Virus record (IMG/VR): IMGVR_UViG_3300046171_000015
Span: 1-29,876 of that record
Length of the DNA stretch: 29,876 bases
Origin: a virus
Reading direction: 5' to 3' (one strand)
Part shown: piece by piece, positions 1-5,654 of the stretch
Position numbering within the stretch: the stretch's first letter is position 1
Layout: each line of letters begins with the position of its first letter
Notes under the pieces: model-generated
The model's database searches: none
Seen by the model: only the letters and a program-made list of their open reading frames with translations
What the model was told of the DNA's origin: nothing
Made by a program: the position numbers and the translations under genes

Positions 1-1
1 T

Positions 2-1249
2 GAAAACCCAAAACAAGCTATAAAAGATTTTGCTAATTTAATTAAGCAAAACATCACAAATAGGTTTGAGGGTTTACTTGAGTTATTGCCAAAACTTGGT
101 AAAGCAGTTAGCCTTTTATTTAAAGGAGAATTTAAAGAAGCTGGTAAGGTTGCCACAGATGCTGTTGGTAAGGTAGTATTAGGTGTTGATAGTGTTACTG
201 ATAGCGTAAATGGTGCTATTGAGGCTGTAAAAGAGTTTGGCAAAGAGGTTGCCTCAGATGCTGAAAATGCAGCTAAGATAGCAGATGCAAGGGCAAAGGC
301 TGAGAAAATGGCAAGGAACTTAATTGTAGAAAGAGCCGAAGCAGAAAGAAAGATAGCAGAGATAAGAGAAAAAGCAGCAAACAAAGAAAACTTTACAGCA
401 GCAGAAAGGATAGAACTTTTAAAAGAAGCTGGTGCTATAAGTGAGGACTTGGCAAACAAAGAAAGCAAAGTAGCAAGAATTAGATTAGAAGCTATTGAGT
501 TAGAAAACTCTTTAGCTAAAAGCAATAAACAAGCCTTAGATGATGAAGCAAACGCAAGGGCGCAAGTAATACAATTAGAAACAAACAGACTTAGACTACA
601 AAAAGCCTTAACAGCAGAGGTTACAACTGCAATACGAGAAAACAATGCAGAGCAAAAAGCAATAGCAGACCAAAAAGCAGCAGAGGAAAAAGAATTTATA
701 AAGGAAATGATAGCTGCAGAACAAGAGCTACTAAAAGAAGAAGAAGCCGCAGCAAAAGCAAAAATAGATTTAGACAAAAAAGTTAAAGATGCAAAAATAG
801 CCAATGCCGAGCAAGTAAGTGGTGCTATTGGGCAATTAGCAGCTATTGCTGGAGAAGGTACTGCTGCTGGTAAGGCTTTAGGAGTTGCTTCTGCTACTAT
901 TGACACTTATGTAGGTGCAAACAAAGCCATAGCGCAAGGTGGGTTTGCTGGTATTGCTCAAGCCATAGCAATTATTGCAACTGGTTTAACAAACGTAAAA
1001 ACAATTTTAAGCACAAAAGTACCCCAACCAAATGTAGCTGGTATAAGTAGCGGTGGCGGTGGTTCTACACCATCTGTTCCGCCAGCACCACCAGCTTTTA
1101 ATATAGTAGGTGCAAGTGGTACAAACCAATTAGCCGATGCAATAGGTGGACAAACACAGCAACCAGTTCAAGCGTATGTAGTAGCAAATGATGTTACTTC
1201 TGCACAGTCTTTAGATAGAAATATTGTAGAGGGTGCTTCTTTAGGATAA
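2..1249 (+). CDS. Tape measure protein, C-terminal part (continues from window end)
   Basis: The open frame has no start of its own near base 1 and continues the protein begun at 29464 across the circular junction; a TTG at 86 is an internal codon. The first part (ENPKQAIKDFANLIKQ, then LFKGEFKEAGKVATDAVGKV) matches what I recall of tape measures in Bacteroidota phages. A long Ala/Glu/Lys-rich coiled coil spans roughly bases 240-820. A hydrophobic Ala/Gly/Ile-rich segment follows at about 820-1010, then a Gly/Ser/Pro-rich tail. The product acts in the tail lumen as a ruler and probably contacts the host envelope during DNA entry. The stop at 1247-1249 is followed by a short intergenic gap holding the TTATATATTA element. 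Confidence 0.85.
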   Translation, partial: ENPKQAIKDFANLIKQNITNRFEGLLELLPKLGKAVSLLFKGEFKEAGKVATDAVGKVVLGVDSVTDSVNGAIEAVKEFGKEVASDAENAAKIADARAKAEKMARNLIVERAEAERKIAEIREKAANKENFTAAERIELLKEAGAISEDLANKESKVARIRLEAIELENSLAKSNKQALDDEANARAQVIQLETNRLRLQKALTAEVTTAIRENNAEQKAIADQKAAEEKEFIKEMIAAEQELLKEEEAAAKAKIDLDKKVKDAKIANAEQVSGAIGQLAAIAGEGTAAGKALGVASATIDTYVGANKAIAQGGFAGIAQAIAIIATGLTNVKTILSTKVPQPNVAGISSGGGGSTPSVPPAPPAFNIVGASGTNQLADAIGGQTQQPVQAYVVANDVTSAQSLDRNIVEGASLG

Positions 1250-1250
1250 A

Positions 1251-1283
1251 TACAAAATAAATTAAAAACTATTATATATTAAT
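1251..1283 (+). promoter_or_regulatory. Late-gene element, copy 1 (before protease)
   Basis: tacaaaataaa at 1251-1261, a 10-bp spacer, then ttatatattaat at 1272-1283, directly abutting the ATG at 1284. The same two-block layout with the same spacing precedes the genes at 2746 and 5298. It is likely a late promoter or translation-initiation element. Because the box touches the ATG, a classical -7 role would put the transcription start inside the gene, so the mechanism is open. Confidence 0.6.
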
Positions 1284-2453
1284 ATGCGAATTGTAGAACT
1301 TATTTTAGACGAAGAACAAGAGATAGGGATTGAAGCTATTAGCGTAGTAGAAAACCCAGCAATAGAAGAAGATTTTATTGCACTTAAATCACAAGAGTTT
1401 AAACTTGCAGAGGTAGATAAAGAAAAGCGAATACTTATGGGTGCTTTACTTATACCAAACAAGCCTATATACAGACGCAACGGAGAAGATGAGTACTACA
1501 TATATTTCTCAAAAGATACTGTCTTAAAAGCCTCTCAAATGTACTTAATGCAAGGCAAACAAAACAACTCAACCTTAGAACACCAATACCAAATAAACGG
1601 ACTTAGTTTAGTAGAAAGTTGGATAGTAGAAGATAAGGTACACGACAAATCTGTAAAGTACGGAATGGACTTGCCACTTGGTACTTGGGTAGGTGCTGTA
1701 AAAGTAAACAACGAACAAATCTGGAACGAGTTTGTAAAGACTGGTAAGGTCAAAGGCTTTAGCATAGAGGGTTACTTTGCTGACAAAATGGAACGCCCAA
1801 AAGAAAGCATAAAAGACGAACTTGCCAAAATAGAAGAAGCAGAAGCAGAATATTTACTTGCACAAGTTAAAGCTATTATTAAAAACGATAAGCGTGTTAA
1901 GGGCGGTAAGAAGATGGTTCTTGAAAGTTATAGCGATTACCCAAGCGGAGTTAAAAACAACGCTAAAAGAGGCTTAGAATTAAACGAGAAAGTAAACAAC
2001 AAGTGTGCTACACAAGTAGGAAAAATAAGGGCGCAACAATTAGCACAAGGTAAGCCAATCTCTAAGGAAACTATTAAGCGTATGTATTCTTATTTGTCAA
2101 GAGCAGAAGAATACTACGACGAGGGCGATACTAAGGCTTGTGGCACTATCTCTTATTTATTGTGGGGTGGTTTAGCTGGTAAGCGATACGCTGCTAAAAA
2201 ACTAAAAGAGTTTGGGGAGTTAAGCCTTGCTTCTATGACTGTAAACGAGGACTATGCTATTATTGACGATAGACTTGCTTACTCAACAGAAGAAAAAGCT
2301 AAAGAGATGTCCTCAGATTTAGGTTGTCAAGGAATACACACACACGATTACGAGGGTAAAACTTGGTATATGCCTTGTGAACAGCATAGCGTTGATATGT
2401 ACGACAAATGCCCAAAAGGTTACAAGAAAAAGGATGGCAAATGCGTAAAGTAG
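1284..2453 (+). CDS. XkdF-like prohead protease with C-terminal extension
   Basis: This is a putative capsid maturation serine protease that would cleave scaffold and capsid proteins inside the procapsid. The N-terminus (VELILDEEQEIGIEAIS, then ENPAIEEDF) and the motifs STLEHQ (His100), LVESW (Ser112), LGTW and KGFSIEG (158-163) follow the pattern of XkdF-like S78-type phage proteases. After about residue 200 comes an extra domain (DYPSGVKNNAKRGLELNE, KRMYSYLSRAEEYYDEGD, SYLLWGG), and the protein ends in a Cys-rich tail (CPKGYKKKDGKCVK). This makes it longer than a bare protease (389 aa). It sits just upstream of scaffold-like and capsid genes, the usual place. The start ATG follows the late element directly. 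The catalytic assignment is inferred from motif spacing; the role of the extension is unknown. Confidence 0.8.
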   Translation: MRIVELILDEEQEIGIEAISVVENPAIEEDFIALKSQEFKLAEVDKEKRILMGALLIPNKPIYRRNGEDEYYIYFSKDTVLKASQMYLMQGKQNNSTLEHQYQINGLSLVESWIVEDKVHDKSVKYGMDLPLGTWVGAVKVNNEQIWNEFVKTGKVKGFSIEGYFADKMERPKESIKDELAKIEEAEAEYLLAQVKAIIKNDKRVKGGKKMVLESYSDYPSGVKNNAKRGLELNEKVNNKCATQVGKIRAQQLAQGKPISKETIKRMYSYLSRAEEYYDEGDTKACGTISYLLWGGLAGKRYAAKKLKEFGELSLASMTVNEDYAIIDDRLAYSTEEKAKEMSSDLGCQGIHTHDYEGKTWYMPCEQHSVDMYDKCPKGYKKKDGKCVK

Positions 2454-2569
2454 CGACACAAATAGAGAAAAAGAAAATAAGGCGCAAAGGAGTACACGCT
2501 AAAAGCAAAACAAGTAAACTAAAGTCAAGTAAGAACTATAAAAAGTTAAACAGAGGGCAAGGATGCTAA
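2441..2569 (+). CDS. Small basic conserved phage protein (42 aa)
   Basis: The ATG lies inside the 3' end of the protease gene (13-base overlap), and the ORF ends in a taa that overlaps the next small ORF. The product is strikingly basic: KKKIRRKGVHAKSKTSKLK, then SKNYKKLNRGQG near the end. Similar short Lys/Arg-rich proteins ending in KNYKK-x(2)-RGQG are, from memory, common between protease and capsid genes in Bacteroidota phages. The charge suggests nucleic-acid or scaffold binding, perhaps as a minor head protein, but no function is known to me. Its overlap with both neighbours argues that it is really translated, by coupling to the protease gene. Confidence 0.65.
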   Translation: MRKVATQIEKKKIRRKGVHAKSKTSKLKSSKNYKKLNRGQGC

Positions 2570-2709
2570 AAAGAATTAAAAGATTTATAACACCAAGTAA
2601 AACAAGTCCTAAGGGTAGTCGTAGAGGTGGTTGCTTGTGTGCTGATAACACTTACAAAACCAAGTGCTGTGATGGAAGTCTAAGGGCGCAAGGTATCGGT
2701 AATATTTAA
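2563..2709 (+). CDS. Small Cys-rich conserved phage protein (48 aa)
   Basis: It starts 7 bases before the end of the preceding 42-aa gene. The product has a basic N-terminus (MLKRIKRF) and a cysteine cluster, GGCLCADNTYKTKCCDGS, followed by LRAQGIGNI. I recall the C-x-C...CCDGSL-x-AQGIG signature from small ORFs in the head region of other Bacteroidota phages and prophages. Four closely spaced cysteines could bind a metal ion or form disulfides in a virion protein. The function is unknown. The gene is probably co-translated with its neighbours and transcribed with the protease. It ends 36 bases before the next late element and ATG. Confidence 0.65.
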   Translation: MLKRIKRFITPSKTSPKGSRRGGCLCADNTYKTKCCDGSLRAQGIGNI

Positions 2710-2712
2710 AAA

Positions 2713-2745
2713 TGCAAAATTAATTTTTAACACTTATATATTAAT
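2713..2745 (+). promoter_or_regulatory. Late-gene element, copy 2 (before scaffold-like gene)
   Basis: tgcaaaattaa at 2713-2723, a 10-bp spacer, then ttatatattaat at 2734-2745, abutting the ATG at 2746. The 12-mer and spacing are identical to copy 1. Confidence 0.6.
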
Positions 2746-3366
2746 ATGAATACAAATGATATGATATCAAAAATCAAAGAAGTTGTAGGCTTGTCCGAAG
2801 AGATTAAGCTTGAGCAACAAACTTTAGAGAACGGTGCTATCTTGGAAGCTGAAAGTTTTGAGGCTGGTCAAGAAGTTTTTATCGTTTCTGAAGATGAGAA
2901 AATTGCCGTACCGGTTGGGAGATACCAAATGGAAGACGGACGTATTTTAGTAGTAGCTGAAGAAGGTCTTATTGCTGAGATTAAAGCAGAGGAAGAAGAA
3001 GAAGAAGAAGAAGTAGAGGCACAAGAAGAACTTGAAGAAGAAAAAGAAGAAATGGGATACGCTACTAAAGAAGAACTTGCTGAGGTTAAAGAAATGATTG
3101 AGGAAATTAAAGCTATGCTTGAGCCAAAGGAAGAAATGGGCGAAGAGTTAAGTGCTGATGACTTAGGCAACCTTATGACTGAGGAACTTGCTAAACACGA
3201 GAAGTTAAGCGAAGTACCAGAAGAAGTACAAGAGGAACTAAACCAACCCGCTGCTGAGCCAATTAAGGCTAACCCAGAGGTACAAACAAAACAAAATTTC
3301 AAGTTTGCTAACAATAGAAAACAAAGCACACTTGACAGAGTATTAAACAAAATAATTAACAACTAA
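2746..3366 (+). CDS. Acidic scaffold-like protein
   Basis: A 206-aa, very glutamate-rich protein immediately upstream of the major capsid gene. Residues about 80-105 are almost a pure Glu run. The N-terminal third looks folded (EAESFEAGQEVFIVSEDE, VPVGRYQMEDGRILVV). The C-terminus is basic (FANNRKQSTLDRVLNKIINN). A folded or acidic coiled region with a short basic C-terminal helix is the architecture of many phage scaffolding proteins, in which the basic helix binds capsid subunits; the neighbouring protease would then degrade it during maturation. Similarity is by composition and position only, so a decoration or assembly-factor role is possible. It carries its own late element directly before the ATG. 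Confidence 0.65.
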   Translation: MNTNDMISKIKEVVGLSEEIKLEQQTLENGAILEAESFEAGQEVFIVSEDEKIAVPVGRYQMEDGRILVVAEEGLIAEIKAEEEEEEEEVEAQEELEEEKEEMGYATKEELAEVKEMIEEIKAMLEPKEEMGEELSADDLGNLMTEELAKHEKLSEVPEEVQEELNQPAAEPIKANPEVQTKQNFKFANNRKQSTLDRVLNKIINN

Positions 3367-3377
3367 ATTTAAATTAA

Positions 3378-4037
3378 ATGGCTAATCCAACAATTACCGC
3401 TTCCAGTTATGCTGGAGAATTTGCTGGGAAGTACTTAGGTGCTGCCCTATTATCTGCATCAACGCTTGACGCTGGTGCTGTAACAATCTTACCGAACATC
3501 AAGTATAAAGCTGCTATGAAAGTAGGTGCTTTTTCAAACTTGGTACGTTCTGCTGATTGTGATTTTGACAGTACTACTTCTGGTCTTACATTGACTGAGA
3601 AAGTACTTACACCAACTGAACTACAAGTAAACCTACAAATCTGTAAAAAAGAATTACACTCAGATTGGGAAGCTGCTCAAATGGGTTTTAGTGCCTTTGA
3701 CGAGTTGCCACCTTTATTTTCTGACTATGTTATTTCAAGAGTAGCTGCTGAGGTTGCTAACGCAACTGAAACTTCTATTTGGCAAGGTGCTGCTGGAGAG
3801 GGTTCTTTTGATGGCTTTGATGCTTTACTTACTGCTGATGGTGGTGCTGACGTTGCAGAAGGAACTGTAACAAGTGCTAACGTAATTGCTGAGTTAGGGA
3901 AGATTGTAGATGCTGCACCTTCAACTATCTTAGGAAAAGAAGATTTAACGCTTTACGTTTCAAATAACATTGCAAGAGCATACATTCGTGCTTTAGGTGG
4001 CTTTGCTGCTACTATTGGCGGTGCATGGTGTAGATAA
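3378..4037 (+). CDS. Major capsid protein, N-terminal part (frame broken)
   Basis: The 219-codon frame covers the first two thirds of a HK97-fold-type major capsid protein of the Bacteroidota phage kind: TILPNIKYKAAMKVGAF near the start, then LQVNLQICKKELHSDWEAAQ, WQGAAGEGSFDGFDALL and SNNIARAYIRALGGF. It ends in TIGGAWCR and a stop, exactly where homologues as I recall them continue with a Gly-rich loop and then GVDNKGTTWYNG. That continuation lies in the +1 frame from about 4020. A net frame change (2-base deletion or 1-base insertion) near 4020-4028 explains this; an intact gene would be about 307 aa. The capsid protein is essential, so this is an assembly error, a real mutation, or, less likely, recoding. 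Confidence 0.85.
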   Translation: MANPTITASSYAGEFAGKYLGAALLSASTLDAGAVTILPNIKYKAAMKVGAFSNLVRSADCDFDSTTSGLTLTEKVLTPTELQVNLQICKKELHSDWEAAQMGFSAFDELPPLFSDYVISRVAAEVANATETSIWQGAAGEGSFDGFDALLTADGGADVAEGTVTSANVIAELGKIVDAAPSTILGKEDLTLYVSNNIARAYIRALGGFAATIGGAWCR

Positions 4038-4299
4038 CAAAGGAACAACTTGGTACAATGGTGGCGAGTTATCTTTTGAGGGTATCAACATCTTTGTGGC
4101 TAAAGGACTTGCAGACAATAAAGCTGTATTGGCTCAGAAGTCTAACTTGTTCTTTGGTACTGGTCTTTTAGATGACAGAAACGAGGTTAAGGTTATTGAT
4201 ATGGCAGATATCGATGGTTCTCAAAATGTACGAGTAGTAATGAGATATACTGCTGGGGTACAATACGGAGTTAGAGGCGATATCGTACTTTATTCTTAA
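3997..4299 (+). CDS. Major capsid protein, C-terminal part (frame broken)
   Basis: This open frame carries the last third of the capsid protein: GVDNKGTTWYNGGELSFEG, then NIFVAKGLADNKAVLAQKSN, LFFGTGLLDDRNEVKVIDMA and MRYTAGVQYGVRGDIVLYS. The GTG at 3997 is only the first possible start in this frame; the first residues (ALLLLLAVH) are shadow sequence, and genuine capsid homology begins at about 4024. There is no leader of its own. It is very probably not an independent gene but the continuation of the frame starting at 3378. It is followed by a strong terminator, as expected for the end of a highly expressed capsid transcript. Confidence 0.8.
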   Translation: MALLLLLAVHGVDNKGTTWYNGGELSFEGINIFVAKGLADNKAVLAQKSNLFFGTGLLDDRNEVKVIDMADIDGSQNVRVVMRYTAGVQYGVRGDIVLYS

Positions 4300-4323
4300 T
4301 AAATTAATTAACTAACATAAAGA

Positions 4324-4351
4324 GGGTGGGCAAAACTGCCTACCCTTTTTT
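4324..4351 (+). terminator. Rho-independent terminator after the capsid gene
   Basis: Stem gggtgggc (4324-4331), loop aaaact, stem gcctaccc (4338-4345) with one G-T wobble, then six T. Only 25 bases after the capsid stop. Read-through or a separate start must feed the next gene at 4367. Confidence 0.85.
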
Positions 4352-4366
4352 ATTAAATCTAAAAAT

Positions 4367-4906
4367 ATGGCTTGTGCAATAACAAAAGGTAGAGGGGTTG
4401 GATGTAAGACCGCCTTTGCTGGAATTAAAAATATTTACATCTTAGATTATAGTTCTGCTATTGCTGGGTTGTCAGATAGTGCTGGAACTGTAACACTACC
4501 TACTGATGCTTCTGCTGAGTTTTTTAAGTTTGAAGTAAAGGGTGGTTTAAGTTCTTTAGAAACTACTGTAACATCAAGTAGAGAAAACGGAACTACTTTT
4601 TACGAAAGTACTTTAAATGTTACCTTTCAAAATTTAGACGTAGCGACACAAGAAGAAATTAAACTCTTAAATAGAGGTCGTGCGCACTATGTAGTAGAAT
4701 TATATCCAGATGGTGCTGGCACTACTAAGTATTTACTTTTGGGTAAAGACAACGGTGCTGAGATTACTGGTGGAACTATTGTAACGGGTGCTGCCCCTGG
4801 AGATTTACAAGGCTTTACGATTACTGCTGTTGCAACTGAGGTGTTTCCACCTTTCTTTGCTACTGCACCAGACGTAAGTGCTACAACTTCTATCACACCA
4901 GCATAG
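4367..4906 (+). CDS. Putative major tail tube protein
   Basis: A 179-aa, beta-rich protein of the size of siphovirus tail tube subunits. It begins MACAITKGRGVGCKTAFAGI and contains KFEVKGGLSSLETTVTSSRE and STLNVTFQNLDVATQEEI, followed by ELYPDGAGTTKYLLLGKDNG, with a Ser/Thr/Pro-rich C-terminus. Proteins of this type directly follow the major capsid gene in Bacteroidota phages as I know them, and no other tail tube candidate appears in the window. It lies between two strong terminators (4324-4351 and 4929-4956), so it forms its own transcription unit or depends on read-through, consistent with separate dosage control of an abundant structural protein. The assignment is by context; a structure prediction would settle it. 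Confidence 0.6.
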   Translation: MACAITKGRGVGCKTAFAGIKNIYILDYSSAIAGLSDSAGTVTLPTDASAEFFKFEVKGGLSSLETTVTSSRENGTTFYESTLNVTFQNLDVATQEEIKLLNRGRAHYVVELYPDGAGTTKYLLLGKDNGAEITGGTIVTGAAPGDLQGFTITAVATEVFPPFFATAPDVSATTSITPA

Positions 4907-4928
4907 TAGTTTGTTTATGTTTAAAATT

Positions 4929-4956
4929 AGCCTTTCTTTTTAGAGAGGCTTTTTTT
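4929..4956 (+). terminator. Rho-independent terminator after the tail tube gene
   Basis: Stem agcctttct (4929-4937), loop tttt, stem agagaggct (4942-4950) with one wobble pair, then six T. It closes the capsid/tube block just upstream of the independent one-gene cassette. Confidence 0.85.
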
Positions 4957-5016
4957 ATGCTCAACAGATAAGAAATAAAAAAAATAAAAAAAAAATAAAA
5001 AAAAACTTGTTAATTA

Positions 5017-5049
5017 TTTGTTTATAACAATAAATGTTTTGTATATTTG
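5017..5049 (+). promoter_or_regulatory. Bacteroidota-type promoter for the 45-aa gene
   Basis: TTTG at 5017-5020, a 21-bp spacer, then tatatttg at 5042-5049, which fits the Bacteroidota -33/-7 consensus (TTTG, TAnnTTTG). A poly-A/T tract precedes it. The layout and much of the sequence (acttgtt..., tttgtttataa, A-rich leader) match the promoter at 19211-19243. Confidence 0.7.
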
Positions 5050-5074
5050 AAATGTAAAACAAAAACTAAATATT

Positions 5075-5212
5075 ATGTACACAAGACAAGAAATCAAATT
5101 AGCAATAGAATACTTAAACCCAACTGATGAAGAAATTACAATGATTAAGAACATTACAGAAGATGAAGGATGCTCAATACTCGAAGCTTCTCAGTTGGTA
5201 TTAGATTACTAA
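5075..5212 (+). CDS. Small acidic protein in a self-contained cassette (45 aa)
   Basis: A 45-aa ORF beginning MYTRQEIKLAIEYLNPTDEE and ending ILEASQLVLDY. It is predicted to be helical and acidic with one cysteine. I do not recognise it. It has its own host-type promoter (5017-5049), an A-rich leader and its own terminator (5237-5263), and it sits inside the late structural block immediately after another terminator. That promoter-gene-terminator unit is the classical layout of a phage moron, an accessory gene expressed independently of late genes. Since its promoter resembles the one driving the early small-gene cluster at 19269, it is probably expressed early. Candidate roles such as host takeover or counter-defence are guesses. 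Confidence 0.65.
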   Translation: MYTRQEIKLAIEYLNPTDEEITMIKNITEDEGCSILEASQLVLDY

Positions 5213-5236
5213 AATTAAAAAATATAATAAAACAAT

Positions 5237-5263
5237 ACCCTCACAAATAGTGGGGGTTTTTTT
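5237..5263 (+). terminator. Rho-independent terminator of the 45-aa gene cassette
   Basis: Stem accctcac (5237-5244), loop aaata, stem gtgggggt (5250-5257) with one wobble pair, then a T run to 5263. The late element before the next gene begins 2 bases later. Confidence 0.85.
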
Positions 5264-5264
5264 A

Positions 5265-5297
5265 TACAAAATAAAATAGTTTTGTTTATATATTAGT
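5265..5297 (+). promoter_or_regulatory. Late-gene element, copy 3 (before 118-aa gene)
   Basis: tacaaaataaa at 5265-5275 (identical to copy 1), a 10-bp spacer, then ttatatattagt at 5286-5297, abutting the ATG at 5298. It lies directly after a terminator, so the downstream portal operon needs a new transcription start here. This makes a promoter role attractive. Confidence 0.65.
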
Positions 5298-5654
5298 ATG
5301 AAGATTATAACAACAAGTGGCAGTAAAACTTTCAATGTTATTCCACGTCAATTTATTAGCGGTACTGTTGATGTTTTATTAATAGATAATGAAACTGGGA
5401 GAAGCTTTAAAAATACCCCTACCGCTGAAACTGTTGGCAATTATATGACTTTCACAGTTGCTTTTGGTACTTTAACTGAGGGCAAATTTTACACATTTGA
5501 GGTTAATATAAACCCTAATGGTGCTAACCTTTACAAAGACAAGGTGTTTTGTACAGACCAAACTATAAACCAAGCAACAAATAATTACTACTCTGTTAAT
5601 GATGGAGAATACACCACAGAGAATAGTTTTGATAACGATTACATTATTTTATGA
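5298..5654 (+). CDS. Conserved small structural-region protein (118 aa)
   Basis: A beta-strand-rich 118-aa protein (MKIITTSGSKTFNVIPRQF, LTEGKFYTFEVNI, Asn/Asp-rich C-terminus) with no catalytic motif. The stop overlaps the portal start by 4 bases (ATGA), so it is translationally coupled to portal. Small beta-rich ORFs in this position occur in related phages; a head-decoration or neck role is possible but unproven. It is the first gene of a transcription unit that must start between the terminator at 5263 and the ATG, giving strong reason to place a late promoter there. Confidence 0.6.
   Translation: MKIITTSGSKTFNVIPRQFISGTVDVLLIDNETGRSFKNTPTAETVGNYMTFTVAFGTLTEGKFYTFEVNINPNGANLYKDKVFCTDQTINQATNNYYSVNDGEYTTENSFDNDYIIL

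Noticed and set aside
2868-3362. Long minus-strand ORF (164 aa) opposite the acidic scaffold-like gene
   Set aside because: Its Ser-rich product is just the complement of the Glu-codon repeats; no leader and no neighbours on that strand.
4976-5005. Poly-A/T stretch as a mobile element or repeat boundary
   Set aside because: It is simple low-complexity DNA upstream of a promoter with no duplication of flanks.
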